A DNA stretch of 64,000 nucleotides. Origin: Umezawaea beigongshangensis. Its GTDB lineage: Bacteria; Actinomycetota; Actinomycetes; Mycobacteriales; Pseudonocardiaceae. Below, piece after piece: positions 27,270 through 36,217 of the stretch (position 1 is its first letter; every line of letters begins with the position of its first letter). Below the pieces are notes generated by a model that was not told where the DNA came from, did no database searches, and saw nothing but the letters and a program-made list of their open reading frames with translations. The stretch covers positions 1 to 64,000 of the forward strand of contig NZ_JAEIOJ010000010.1 in assembly GCF_016464305.1 (NCBI RefSeq), in the 5' to 3' direction. A program made the position numbers and the translations under genes.

Positions 27270-28187
27270 GTGACGACGAGGATCGCTGAGGAAGTCGCGG
27301 ACGCACTGGCCGAGAACCGGCCGGTGGTCGCGCTGGAGAGCACGCTGCTGGCCCACGGGCTGCCGCCGGGCCGCAACCGCGAGGTGGCGCAGCGGCTGGA
27401 GGACGTGGTGCGCGAGGCGGGCGCCGTGCCCGCCACGATCGCGGTGCTGCGGGGCGAGCCCGTGGTGGGCCTGACCGGCCCCGAGCTGGACCGCGTGTGC
27501 GCGCCGGGCGCCGACCTGACCAAGCTGTCGCGGCGCGACCTGGGGGCGGCGTACGCGCTGGGGATCGACGGGGCGACGACCGTGGCCAGCACGGCCGCGC
27601 TCGCCCACGCCGCCGGGGTGGGCGTGTTCGCCACCGGTGGGCTCGGCGGCGTGCACCGGGCCGGGGACGCGCCGACGTCGTGGGACGTCTCGGCCGACCT
27701 CGCGGTGCTGGCGGCCACGCCGGTGCTCGTCGTGTGCTCCGGGGTGAAGTCCGTGCTGGACGTCGGCGCGACGCTGGAGCTGCTGGAGACCAGCTCGGTG
27801 CCGGTGCTGGGCTACCGCACGGACCGCTTCCCCGCGTTCTACCTGCGGGAGTCGGAGTTCGACGTGCCGTGGCGGGTCGACGACCCCGAGCGGGCGGCGG
27901 CCGTGGTCGCGGCGCACCGCGAGCGGGTGCCCGGCACCGCCGGGGTGCTGCTCGCGAACCCGGTCCCGGAGGAGTTCGAGATGGACCTCGCGCTGCACGA
28001 CCGGCTGCTGGCCGAGGGCCTGGAGCTGCTGCGCACGCGGGGCGTCACCGGCAAGGACGTGACCCCGGTGCTGCTGGAGCACTTCCACACCGGCAGCGGG
28101 GGCGTGAGCCTGGACGCGAACGAGGCTCTCGTGCTGTCCAACGCCCGGCTCGCCGCCGAGGTGGCCGTGCACCTGGCCGCGCGGTGA
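27270..28187 (+). CDS. psuG: Pseudouridine-5'-phosphate glycosidase
   Basis: Enzyme of 305 residues that breaks the C-C bond of pseudouridine 5'-phosphate to give uracil and ribose 5-phosphate. Family residues are visible: the Glu in VVALESTLLAHGLP, the glycine stretch GVFATGGLGGVHR, the Schiff-base Lys in CSGVKSVLDVGATLE and the Asn in LVLSNARLAAEVA. The length is normal. The GTG start lies six bases after GATGAT and lacks a ribosome site. Its stop overlaps the kinase start as GTGA, so both enzymes of pseudouridine breakdown are made together. Confidence 0.95.
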   Translation: MTTRIAEEVADALAENRPVVALESTLLAHGLPPGRNREVAQRLEDVVREAGAVPATIAVLRGEPVVGLTGPELDRVCAPGADLTKLSRRDLGAAYALGIDGATTVASTAALAHAAGVGVFATGGLGGVHRAGDAPTSWDVSADLAVLAATPVLVVCSGVKSVLDVGATLELLETSSVPVLGYRTDRFPAFYLRESEFDVPWRVDDPERAAAVVAAHRERVPGTAGVLLANPVPEEFEMDLALHDRLLAEGLELLRTRGVTGKDVTPVLLEHFHTGSGGVSLDANEALVLSNARLAAEVAVHLAAR

Positions 28188-29068
28188 GCCGTCCCGTCGT
28201 GGTCGTGGGCGACGCTGGTCTGGACGTCGTCGCCCGCCACGCCGGTCCGATCGTGCACGGCGGTGACTCGCGCGCCGCGGTCACCGTCGAGCCCGGCGGT
28301 GCCGGCGCCAACACGGCGGCGTGGCTCGCGGCCTGCGGGGCTCGGCCGGTGCTGGTGGCGCGGGTCGGCGCCGACCCGGCCGGTCGCCAGGTGCACGCGG
28401 AGCTGACCGCGGCCGGTGTGCGGTGCGCGTTCGCGGTGGACCCGGAGCTGGCGACGTGCTGCGTCGTGGTGCTGGTCGACGAGACGGGGCAGCGCAGCAT
28501 GCTGCCCGACCGCGGCGCGAACGCCCGCTTCTCGCCGGAGGACCTCGATCCCCGGCTGCTGGAGGGCGCGGGCCACCTGCACCTGTCCGGCTACGTGCTG
28601 CTGGACGCCACGTCGCGGCCCGCGGGACTGGCCGTGCTGGCCGCCGCGCGCGCGGCGGGGCTGACCACGTCGGTGGACCCGCAGTCCGCCGGGCTGATCC
28701 ACGACCCGCGGGCGTTCCTGGAGGACGTGCGGGGCGTCGACCTGCTGCTGCCCAACTCCGACGAGCTGGTCGCGCTGACCGGGTCGGCCGAGCCGGAGTC
28801 GGCGCGGGAGCTGCTGGACGTGGTGGGCGCGGTCGTGGTGACGGCGGGTGAGCGCGGCGCGAGCTGGGTCGACGCCGGAGGCGTGACGACCGTGGACGCG
28901 GAGCCCGCGCACTGCGTGGACTCCACGGGTGCGGGCGACGCGTTCGACGCCGGTCTGCTGGCCGCCTGGCTGGACGGCGCGACCGAGCGGGACGCCCTGC
29001 TGGGCGGGGTCCGCGCGGGAACGCGGGCCGTCCGCTCGGTCGGCGCTCAGCCCTCGATGACCGTGTGA
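28184..29068 (+). CDS. psuK: PfkB-family kinase, probable pseudouridine kinase
   Basis: Ribokinase-fold enzyme of 294 residues, likely phosphorylating pseudouridine at the 5' position for PsuG. PfkB signatures are GGAGANTAAWLAACGARPVL near the N-terminus and CVDSTGAGDAFDAGLLAAWL with the catalytic Asp near the C-terminus. The substrate is assigned from the four-base overlap with psuG. Other nucleoside or sugar kinases share the fold. The 3' end overlaps the convergent DUF3099 gene by 22 bases. Confidence 0.88.
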   Translation: MSRPVVVVGDAGLDVVARHAGPIVHGGDSRAAVTVEPGGAGANTAAWLAACGARPVLVARVGADPAGRQVHAELTAAGVRCAFAVDPELATCCVVVLVDETGQRSMLPDRGANARFSPEDLDPRLLEGAGHLHLSGYVLLDATSRPAGLAVLAAARAAGLTTSVDPQSAGLIHDPRAFLEDVRGVDLLLPNSDELVALTGSAEPESARELLDVVGAVVVTAGERGASWVDAGGVTTVDAEPAHCVDSTGAGDAFDAGLLAAWLDGATERDALLGGVRAGTRAVRSVGAQPSMTV

Positions 29069-29361
29069 CCGGTGGGCTCGATCGCCCGGCGATCGGCCTC
29101 GTGCCGGTTGACCCTCTCCGCCTTGCGCGGAGGCCGGTCGTTGGCGATCAGCACCGCCATCCACGGGAGCGGGACCGACAGCACGAGCAGCGCCAGCGCC
29201 AGCCACCAGATCTGGTAGCAGAACATCGCGGCGAGCACCATCGCCACGCGCATGCTCATGATCGTCGCGTACTTCCGCTTGCGAGCCGCGTGCTGGTCCT
29301 CGAACGAGGGAGCCGCCTCGGTGATGAGCACCGGGGTGTCGTTCTGCTGGGGGTTCGACAC
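29047..29361 (-). CDS. DUF3099 membrane protein
   Basis: Protein of 104 residues. The conserved ITEAAPSFEDQHAARKRKY opens the DUF3099 domain. Two hydrophobic segments (MRVAMVLAAMFCYQIWWLAL and LVLSVPLPWMAVLIA) follow, then a charged tail. The family is actinobacterial and of unknown function. I start at the GTG of VSNPQQND because GGAGGT lies about seven bases before it. Its last seven codons and stop overlap the end of psuK on the other strand. Confidence 0.87.
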   Translation of the reverse strand: MSNPQQNDTPVLITEAAPSFEDQHAARKRKYATIMSMRVAMVLAAMFCYQIWWLALALLVLSVPLPWMAVLIANDRPPRKAERVNRHEADRRAIEPTGHTVIEG

Positions 29362-29427
29362 GACACCACCTCCACTTCCCATCCAACACCCCACTGCGAG
29401 GTGCCCGCACAACGGTACGTCCGGGAA

Positions 29428-30147
29428 TCAGGCAGGAGCGAGTCTGCCGGTGAGGAAGACCGTGGCCTGCACCACGGCTCCCGGCTGCGGCACGCCCTCG
29501 ACGTCGGTCTGCGCCGCGACGACCTCCAGCGCGTCCATGCCCAGGGTGGCGAGGGTCATCCGCAGGAAGGGCAGACCGCTCAGCTCGTTGGTCCGCAGCT
29601 CCGCGGCGAGCACGGTGCCGTTGACCAGTGCGTGCGCGGTCGGCGCCTGGTCGCCGTCGGCGACGAAGAGGCCGCTGGGCACGAACGCGCCGGGGTCGAG
29701 GGTCGGGTTCGCGGCCTCGAACGCGTCGACGCCGGGGAACACGGTGATCGACTCGGCGAGGCCGGTGAACGCGACGGCCGCGTGGTCGAGGGTGCCGCCG
29801 CCCGCGCGCAGCGCGCCGCGGTCGACGAGTTCGGCGGCGACGGGGTAGTGCAGCTCACCCACCTCGTCGAGGACCTCCATCGTGGCGATGTCGGGGTCGT
29901 CGGGAACCAGTGCGATGCCGCGCACCGGGACGAGACCGCCGCCGCTGAAGAACGGCAGCACGCCGGAGACGCTGGTGCCGGTCATCTCCAGCAGCAGGGC
30001 CGCGCCGGACGGGTCGGCCCAGAGCAGGTCCTCACCACCGGGGCTGGCCTCCACGAGCTCGCCGGTGCCCAGCACGGCCTCGACGAGTCCGGCGAGCTCC
30101 TCGCCGTTGCGCACGTTCAGTCCCAGTACCGCGAAGTGGCTCGACAC
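29428..30147 (-). CDS. Conserved hypothetical protein
   Basis: I do not recognise this 239-residue protein. It is acidic, soluble and built of alternating strands and helices, with no signal peptide or membrane segment. The N-terminal part reads SHFAVLGLNVRNGEELAGLV, the middle is valine-rich and glyoxalase-like in hydrophobic pattern, and a second half has HALVNGTVLAAELRTNELSG. Base composition and codon use match the neighbours. It is divergent from the PucR gene with 55 bases between them, so it could be regulated by it. The GTG start has no ribosome site; TCGGAT lies six bases upstream. Confidence 0.7.
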   Translation of the reverse strand: MSSHFAVLGLNVRNGEELAGLVEAVLGTGELVEASPGGEDLLWADPSGAALLLEMTGTSVSGVLPFFSGGGLVPVRGIALVPDDPDIATMEVLDEVGELHYPVAAELVDRGALRAGGGTLDHAAVAFTGLAESITVFPGVDAFEAANPTLDPGAFVPSGLFVADGDQAPTAHALVNGTVLAAELRTNELSGLPFLRMTLATLGMDALEVVAAQTDVEGVPQPGAVVQATVFLTGRLAPA

Positions 30148-30190
30148 CCCCCGATCCGATCACACCGGGCGGCGCGGCGCGAGCCGCGGA

Positions 30191-30196
30191 TACGAT
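30191..30196 (+). promoter_or_regulatory. -10 element for a leaderless PucR message
   Basis: TACGAT ends six bases before the GTG at 30203. This is the closest match in the window to the TANNNT-N6-start pattern of leaderless actinobacterial transcripts. Confidence 0.5.
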
Positions 30197-30202
30197 CCGC
30201 TG

Positions 30203-31723
30203 GTGGTGGCCCTGGACCGGCTCGTCGACGTGCTCGGGGGTGTGGGCACGCACCTGGCGTGCGCGCCGCGCGGCCGGGACGTGGAGCTGCGCGGCGTGAC
30301 CCTGCACGACCCCGCCGCGCCGCTCGCCGCGGCCCCGGACGACCTCCTGCTCGGGCTCGGCACCGGCACGCCGTCCGCCGCGGCGCGTCTGGTGGCCGGG
30401 ACGGTGGCCGCCGCCGTGGTGCTGCACGGCCGTCCGCCGCTGGACGAGCGGGTGGCCGCGGCGGCCAGGCGCTCGGGGGCCGCGGTGCTGCTGGTGGACC
30501 AGGAGGTGCCGTGGAGCCAGATCGCGCACGTGGCGCAGACCCTCGTGCTCGGCGGTCAGCGCGCGGGCGGCGGCGGGGGCGACCTGTTCTCGCTGGCCGA
30601 CGCCATCGCCGCCGTCGTGGGCGGGCCGGTGACGATCGAGGACCAGCAGTCGCGGGTGCTGGCGTACTCGCACCGGCAGCAGGACGTCGACCAGGTGCGG
30701 GTGGAGACGATCCTGGGCCGCCGCACGCCGGAGCGGGCGCGCAGGGCGCTGGACGAGCACGGCGTGTTCGAGCACCTGGCGCGCACCGACGAGCCGATCT
30801 TCGTCCCGCAGCTGACCGAGCAGCTCGGTCCGCGCCTGGTGGCGGCGGTGCGCGCCGGTCGTGAGCTGCTCGGCTCGGTGTGGGTCGAGGTCGACGACCG
30901 GGGACCGGCGGTCCGCTGGGCCGCGCTGGTCGACGGCGCCAGGACGGCGGCGCTGCACCTGCTGCGGGCGCGGGCCAGCGCGGACCTGGAGCGGCAGGCC
31001 GAGGCGGACCTGGTAATCGGCCTGTTCGACGTCCCGGCGGGCGCACCGGCGGCGCTGGCCAGGCTCGGGCTGCCGCCGACCGGTCTGCGGGTGATCGCCG
31101 TGCGGGCGCACGCGGGCGGCAGCGAGCACGCCGCGACGCTGCTCGCGTTCCACCGGGCCACGGCGGGCTTCGGGTGGTCGCGTCCCGGCCGCAGCGCCCT
31201 GTTCGGCAACGTCCTCTACACGGTGGTGCCCTGCGGCGACGACGGGGACACCGCCCTGGAGTGGGTGCGCTCGCTGGTGCGGGTGCTGCCGGAGGAGGCG
31301 AGGGTGCTGGCCGGGATCGGCGGGACGGCCGACGCCGCGCAGCTCGGGGAGAGCCGTCGCGAGGCCGACGAGTGCCTGGCCCTGTCCACGGGCGAGCCGG
31401 TGGTCTACGACCGGTCCTGGTCGACGGTGCTGCTGCACCGGCTGGCCGCCGCCGCCGACGGCGGGCGGCTGCCGGAGCGCGGGCCGGTGACCGACCTGCT
31501 GCGCCACGACGCCGAGCACGGCACGAGGTACGCCGAGACGCTCGGCGCGTGGCTCGCCGCGGGCGGGGACTCCCGCGAGGCCGCGCGCGTGCTGTCGGTG
31601 CACCCCAACACGCTGCGCTACCGCTTGCAGCGGATGTCGGCGGTGACCGCGCTCGCCCTGGACGACGCCGAGCAGCGCCTGGCGATGCAGATCGCGCTGG
31701 CCGTGGCCGCCCGCCGGTCGTGA
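30203..31723 (+). CDS. PucR-family transcriptional regulator
   Basis: DNA-binding regulator of 506 residues. The N-terminal half carries a PucR-like sensory region with LRGVTLHDP and VVLLHGR-type strands. A GGDEF-like central domain follows, and the C-terminal helix-turn-helix is the PucR type HTH_30 with LLRHDAEHGTRYAETLGAWL and EAARVLSVHPNTLRYRLQRM. Members control purine, proline or other catabolism in response to small molecules. The target here is unknown. Start is one of two adjacent GTG codons; I chose the one six bases after TACGAT. The next gene may be read through from this one. Confidence 0.9.
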   Translation: MVALDRLVDVLGGVGTHLACAPRGRDVELRGVTLHDPAAPLAAAPDDLLLGLGTGTPSAAARLVAGTVAAAVVLHGRPPLDERVAAAARRSGAAVLLVDQEVPWSQIAHVAQTLVLGGQRAGGGGGDLFSLADAIAAVVGGPVTIEDQQSRVLAYSHRQQDVDQVRVETILGRRTPERARRALDEHGVFEHLARTDEPIFVPQLTEQLGPRLVAAVRAGRELLGSVWVEVDDRGPAVRWAALVDGARTAALHLLRARASADLERQAEADLVIGLFDVPAGAPAALARLGLPPTGLRVIAVRAHAGGSEHAATLLAFHRATAGFGWSRPGRSALFGNVLYTVVPCGDDGDTALEWVRSLVRVLPEEARVLAGIGGTADAAQLGESRREADECLALSTGEPVVYDRSWSTVLLHRLAAAADGGRLPERGPVTDLLRHDAEHGTRYAETLGAWLAAGGDSREAARVLSVHPNTLRYRLQRMSAVTALALDDAEQRLAMQIALAVAARRS

Positions 31724-31773
31724 GCGACGCGCCCGACCGTGCTCGCGCGGTGCTCCGGTGGAACGATGACGCG

Positions 31774-33267
31774 GTGCTACCCGATCTCTCCACCGACATC
31801 ACCGCCAGACTCCGCGAGGCGTTCCTGACCGCCGGGTACGACGCCGACGGCGTCGTCGAGGTGCTGGGCCCGCAGGCCCACTCCGCGCTCGGCCGGGGCG
31901 AACCCGAGGCCGCCCGCCGGGTCACGGCCGACGCCGGGCGCCTGGGCACGCTGGTCCGGCTGTTCCTGCTGGGCGACGCCGAGCCGGAGGCCGCCGTCCG
32001 CGCGGCGCTGGGCCCGCTGGACCTCGCCGACGCCCTGACCGCGCAGCTGCTGCGCCCGGACGGCGAGCTGCTGCGCGCCGGGCTGGACGTGCGGCCCCAC
32101 GGCGACGAGGACAGCTCCTGGTGGGTGATCGCCGACCAGGACTCCGAGCAGCGCGGCGGCCCCGTGCCGGCGGACCACGTGCTGGGCGTGGGCCACGCGT
32201 CCATCAGCCTCGCGCGGGCCACCGCGCGCCGGAAGGTCGGCACGCTGCTGGACCTGGGCACCGGCTGCGGCGTGCAGGCGCTGCACGCGAGCCGGCACGC
32301 CGACCACGTCACCGCGACCGACCTGTCCGAGCGGGCGCTGGCGCTGGCCGCCGGCACGTTCCGGCTCAACGAGCTGGACGTGGAGCTGGCGCGCGGCGAG
32401 TGGTTCGCCCCCGTGCGCGGACGCCGCTTCGACCAGGTCGTGTGCAACCCGCCCTTCGTGGTCGGCCCGCCGCGGGTGGACTACGTCTACCGCGACTCCG
32501 GTCTGGGCGGTGACGACGCCAGCGCGCTGGTGGTGCGGCAGATGCCGTCGTTCCTCGCCGAGGGCGGCGTGGGTCAGCTGCTGGCCTCCTGGCTGCACGT
32601 GCGCGGCGAGGACTGGTCGGACCGCGTGTCGTCCTGGCTGCCGCGCGGCGGCGTGGACGCCTGGTTCGTGCAGCGCGACGTGGCCGACCCGGTGCTCTAC
32701 GTGGGCACCTGGCTGCGCGACGCCGGGGTGGACCCGCGGTCCCCCGAGGGGCGGGAGAAGGCGGCGGCCTGGCTCGACTGGTTCGAGGAGAACCGGGTCG
32801 AGGGCGTCGGCTTCGGGTTCGTCACGCTGCGGCGCACCGACAGCGCCCACGCCGAGCTGGTGTGCGAGGACCTGCGCCACGCCTACGACGACCCGCTGGG
32901 GCCGGAGTCGGTCGCCTGGCTGGACCGGGTGGACTGGCTGCGGGCGCACGGCGGCGCGGAGGGGCTGCTGGCGACCCGGTTCGCCGTGCCGGAGACCGTG
33001 CTGCTGGAGGAGGTGTCCGCGCCGGCCGAGGACGGCTGGACGTCCGTGGTGCGCAGGCTGCACCGCACCGACGGCCCCGGCTGGCAGCACGAGCTGGACG
33101 AGCTGGCCGCGGCGCTGCTGGCGGGCTGCCGGGGCGCGCTGCCGCTGGAGGACCTGGTGTCGCTGCTGGCGTTCGCCCACGACCAGCCGGTGGACGCGCT
33201 GACCGCGGCCGCGCTGCCCGTGGTCCGCGACCTGGTCCGCCACGGGATGCTGGTGCCCGTCGCGTGA
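31774..33267 (+). CDS. DUF7059/HemK-like class I SAM methyltransferase
   Basis: Protein of 497 residues. An N-terminal helical domain (LREAFLTAGYDADGVVEVLG, the DUF7059 type) precedes a Rossmann SAM domain with LLDLGTGCGVQALHASRHA, TDLSERALALA and the N-P-P-F active motif QVVCNPPFVVGPP. That last motif is typical of enzymes methylating amide or exocyclic amino nitrogens, such as PrmC, RsmC or N6-adenine enzymes. A long C-terminal domain follows. Substrate unknown, rRNA being likely. The GTG at 31774 follows AACGAT by six bases and fits the domain start. A GTG at 31720 overlaps the PucR stop as GTGA and cannot be excluded. The dtd start overlaps its stop. Confidence 0.87.
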   Translation: MLPDLSTDITARLREAFLTAGYDADGVVEVLGPQAHSALGRGEPEAARRVTADAGRLGTLVRLFLLGDAEPEAAVRAALGPLDLADALTAQLLRPDGELLRAGLDVRPHGDEDSSWWVIADQDSEQRGGPVPADHVLGVGHASISLARATARRKVGTLLDLGTGCGVQALHASRHADHVTATDLSERALALAAGTFRLNELDVELARGEWFAPVRGRRFDQVVCNPPFVVGPPRVDYVYRDSGLGGDDASALVVRQMPSFLAEGGVGQLLASWLHVRGEDWSDRVSSWLPRGGVDAWFVQRDVADPVLYVGTWLRDAGVDPRSPEGREKAAAWLDWFEENRVEGVGFGFVTLRRTDSAHAELVCEDLRHAYDDPLGPESVAWLDRVDWLRAHGGAEGLLATRFAVPETVLLEEVSAPAEDGWTSVVRRLHRTDGPGWQHELDELAAALLAGCRGALPLEDLVSLLAFAHDQPVDALTAAALPVVRDLVRHGMLVPVA

Positions 33268-33689
33268 GAGCGGTCGTCGCTCGCGTGGACCGGGCGAGGG
33301 TGGTCGTGCGGGGCGAGGTGGTCGGGGAGATCACCTCGCCCGGTCTGCTGGTGCTGCTCGGCGTGCACCGGGACGACGTGGCCGAGCAGGCCCCGGTGAT
33401 GGCGCGCAAGCTGCACGAGCTGCGCGTCCTGCGCGGCGAGGAGTCGTGCGCGTCGACCGGCTCGCCGCTGCTCGTCGTCAGCCAGTTCACCCTCCACGGG
33501 GACACGCGGAAGGGGCGGCGGCCGTCGTGGACGGACGCCGCCCCTTCCGATCGGGCCGAACCTCTGGTGAACGCCGTCGTCTCGGAACTGCGCACTCGCG
33601 GTGCGACCGTGGAAACGGGCCGATTCGGTGCGGCGATGTCCGTGGAGAGCGTGAACGACGGACCCTTCACGGTGATCGTCGAAGTGTGA
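33264..33689 (+). CDS. dtd: D-aminoacyl-tRNA deacylase
   Basis: Proofreading enzyme of 141 residues that removes D-amino acids and glycine from mischarged tRNAs. The family motifs are SQFTLHGDTRKGRRPSW and the C-terminal NDGPFTVIVEV, where most members have a GP(V/F)T core. The actinobacterial form is slightly shortened before the SQFT motif, as seen here. The GTG overlaps the methyltransferase stop by four bases, so both are translated together in an RNA-related operon. Confidence 0.93.
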   Translation: MRAVVARVDRARVVVRGEVVGEITSPGLLVLLGVHRDDVAEQAPVMARKLHELRVLRGEESCASTGSPLLVVSQFTLHGDTRKGRRPSWTDAAPSDRAEPLVNAVVSELRTRGATVETGRFGAAMSVESVNDGPFTVIVEV

Positions 33690-33766
33690 GGAGTGCTCTC
33701 AGGAAATCCTCAGGATTGGTCGGGCAACCGGTGTGACGACAACGACGTCCTGTGATCGGGGAGGCG

Positions 33767-33792
33767 GGAACGAATTCTCACTCCGACACGTT
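33767..33792 (+). promoter_or_regulatory. ECF-type promoter of sigB
   Basis: GGAAC at 33767-33771 and GTT at 33790-33792 are separated by exactly 18 bases, matching the GGAAC-N18-GTT consensus of SigE/SigH/SigR stress sigma factors. M. tuberculosis sigB is known to be transcribed by SigE and SigH. Transcription would start near 33799, with a leader of about 120 bases. Confidence 0.7.
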
Positions 33793-33917
33793 TCCCCGAG
33801 TGTCCAGCCGGTAGCGAAGGATCCGCACGGACCCTGCGCCCCGTGCTCGCCGCGCAACGCAGCGCCGGCGTGTGACGCGCCCGCACGCCAGCCCGCGACC
33901 AAGGGGGAGGGAGCTCT

Positions 33918-34907
33918 ATGACCGTCACGAGGATCTCCGACCGACAGGCCGGAGACAGCACCGCGAACACCACCGACCTCGATCTCGACACCCAGGGGCC
34001 CGCTGCCGACCTCGTTCGGGTGTACCTGAACGGCATCGGCAAGACGGCGCTGCTGACAGCCGCCGACGAGGTCGAACTGGCCAAGAGGATCGAGGCCGGA
34101 GTCTTCGCGCAGCACGTGCTGGAGACGGCCAAGCGCCTCTCCCCGACCCGCCGCGGCGAACTGCACGCACTCGTTCGCGACGGCCACCGCGCCAAGGACC
34201 ACCTTCTCGAGGCGAATCTTCGTCTGGTCGTTTCGCTCGCGAAGCGATACACCGGTCGTGGAATGCCGCTGCTGGATCTGATCCAGGAAGGCAACCTCGG
34301 TCTGATCCGCGCGGTGGAGAAGTTCGACTACACCAAGGGCTTCAAGTTCTCGACCTACGCGACGTGGTGGATCCGTCAGGCCATCACCCGCGGAATGGCG
34401 GATCAGGGCCGCACCATCCGACTTCCCGTCCACCTCGTGGAACAGGTGAACAAGCTCGCGCGGATCAAGCGCGACCTCCACCAGCAGCTCGGCCGCGAGG
34501 CGACGCACGAGGAACTCGCGAAGGAGTCCGGGCTCACGCCGGAGAAGGTCTCCGACCTCCTGGACCACGCGCGCGACCCGGTCAGCCTGGACATGCCGGT
34601 CGGCGCGGAGGAGGACGCCCCGCTGGGCGACTTCATCGAGGACTCCGACGCCACCGACGCGGAGAGCGCCGTCATCTCCGGCCTGCTCCAGGACGACCTG
34701 CGCCGGGTGCTGGCCACGCTCGACCCGCGCGAGCAGTCCGTGATCCGGCTGCGCTACGGCCTGGAGGACGGGCAGCCGCGCACGCTCGACCAGATCGGCA
34801 AGCGCTTCGGGCTGTCCCGCGAGCGCGTGCGGCAGATCGAGCGCGAGGTCATGTCCAAGCTGCGCCAGGGCGAGCGGGCCGCGAAGCTGCGCGCCTACGC
34901 CAGCTGA
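33918..34907 (+). CDS. sigB: Primary-like RNA polymerase sigma factor SigB
   Basis: Group 2 sigma factor of 329 residues, a shorter relative of SigA used in stress and stationary phase. It lacks the long N-terminal extension of SigA. Regions are complete: 1.2 ([16 protein letters not shown]), 2 ([31 protein letters not shown]), 3 and 4.2 ([20 protein letters not shown]). The ATG has aagggggaggg upstream. In M. tuberculosis sigB is followed directly by ideR; here about 28.7 kb of other genes lie between. Confidence 0.96.
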   Translation: MTVTRISDRQAGDSTANTTDLDLDTQGPAADLVRVYLNGIGKTALLTAADEVELAKRIEAGVFAQHVLETAKRLSPTRRGELHALVRDGHRAKDHLLEANLRLVVSLAKRYTGRGMPLLDLIQEGNLGLIRAVEKFDYTKGFKFSTYATWWIRQAITRGMADQGRTIRLPVHLVEQVNKLARIKRDLHQQLGREATHEELAKESGLTPEKVSDLLDHARDPVSLDMPVGAEEDAPLGDFIEDSDATDAESAVISGLLQDDLRRVLATLDPREQSVIRLRYGLEDGQPRTLDQIGKRFGLSRERVRQIEREVMSKLRQGERAAKLRAYAS

Positions 34908-35074
34908 CGGACGGGTGTAGGAGCAGCGCTGCGGCGCGCGGCGCTCCTCCTTCACCCGGACGGCCGCGTTGACTCGTCGAGCGGCCGTGGTGCACGGTCT
35001 GCACCACGGCGGTGCCGCGCACTGCCCGGACCACGCGACGCCGGGAGCACCACGCTCCCGACGCCGCCTGCCGA

Positions 35075-35111
35075 GGAAGGTCGGGCCGGTCGGGGGCCGG
35101 CCCGGCCTTCC
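35075..35111. terminator. Hairpin between sigB and the APH-family gene
   Basis: Fifteen-base arms (35075-35089 and 35097-35111, ggaaggtcgggccgg with one G-U position) and a 7-base loop sit directly after the minus-strand kinase stop. A weaker aggagc/gctcct stem nearer sigB (from about 34919) may end that gene. Confidence 0.65.
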
Positions 35112-35116
35112 GCCCC

Positions 35117-36085
35117 TCAGCCGTCCGCCAGCGCCGCCAGTTCTCCGGTGAGCTGTTCCCGGTAGAACCGGACGGACGCGTCGTGCTCGTCGCCGGAGTA
35201 CCCGCGCGGCACGCCCTCCACGATCAGGATCGAGTACAGGTAGACCCGGTACAGGTGCATCCTGGTGCGCGCCGCCGCGGTCAGCTCCAGCTCTCCCCCG
35301 GCGTCCCGGTACCCGGCCACCAACTCCTCGTCCAGCTCGCGGAACATCGTGGCGGCGATCAGGTCGGCCAGCGGGTCGCCCCAGAACGCCCGCTCGTGGT
35401 CGATCACCGCCTCGATGCGCGGCCGGTCGCCCGACAGGTCGAGGAAGACGTTGCCCTCCCACAGGTCGAAGTGCACCAGCGCCGGTTCGGTCACCTCGTC
35501 CAGCACGTCCGCGTGCCGGGCCAGGACGTCGTCCACACCGGGCTCCAGGGCCACCCCGAAGCGCCGCGCGTCCTCCAGCAGAGCGTCGACCATGCCCGTG
35601 AACGCCTCGCGCCACGTGGAGGCGCACAGGCCCGTCTCCCGCCGCGGGTAGCCGAAGAACTCGCCGCGCACGCGGTGCAGCGAGGCCAGGACGCCGCCGA
35701 GGTCGCGGCGCAGCAGCGCGCGGTGCTCGTCGGTGAGCCGCTCGCGCGCGTCCCACCACGGCGTCCCGCGCAGCGCCGTCAGCAGCAGCAGGCCGTCCTC
35801 CGCGTGCAGCACCGAGGGCACGGGCACGCCGTCCGCGTCGCGCAGCACCCGGTAGATCCGCGTCTCGGTGTCCATCAGGCCACCCTCGTAGCGCATCAGC
35901 GGCACGTCGGGAGGCGGTCCCACCTTGAGCACGGTCCGCGTCCCGTCGTCGGTGGTGAGCAGGTAGGAGGCGTTGAACATGCCCCCGGTCAACTCCTCCG
36001 CCCCCACCAGCTCGCGTCCGAGCGCACGCCGCGCCACGGCGCGGAGCTCCTCCTGGTCCAGTCGCCTCTTGCTCCTGATGTCCAC
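35117..36085 (-). CDS. APH/fructosamine-kinase-like phosphotransferase
   Basis: Protein-kinase-fold small-molecule kinase of 322 residues. The nucleotide-binding lobe contains [22 protein letters not shown]. The catalytic Brenner motif is [15 protein letters not shown] (H-x-D-x4-N), and the metal motif is [16 protein letters not shown] (I-D-x-E form). It looks active. The substrate is not shown by sequence; aminoglycosides, choline, homoserine or glycated amines are all used by relatives. The ATG has aggaggag upstream. It stands alone between sigB and the fumarase gene. Confidence 0.85.
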   Translation of the reverse strand: MDIRSKRRLDQEELRAVARRALGRELVGAEELTGGMFNASYLLTTDDGTRTVLKVGPPPDVPLMRYEGGLMDTETRIYRVLRDADGVPVPSVLHAEDGLLLLTALRGTPWWDARERLTDEHRALLRRDLGGVLASLHRVRGEFFGYPRRETGLCASTWREAFTGMVDALLEDARRFGVALEPGVDDVLARHADVLDEVTEPALVHFDLWEGNVFLDLSGDRPRIEAVIDHERAFWGDPLADLIAATMFRELDEELVAGYRDAGGELELTAAARTRMHLYRVYLYSILIVEGVPRGYSGDEHDASVRFYREQLTGELAALADG

Positions 36086-36217
36086 CCGGCAACTCCTCCT
36101 CCCGCGTCCGTCCCACCACGCCGTGTTGGACGCGAATCACACGCGGTCGCGCAAGATCGGGCCGCGTTGTCGGTATACGGTCCTGGGAACCCGAACGCGC
36201 GCAAGGGAGCCCGCGAC

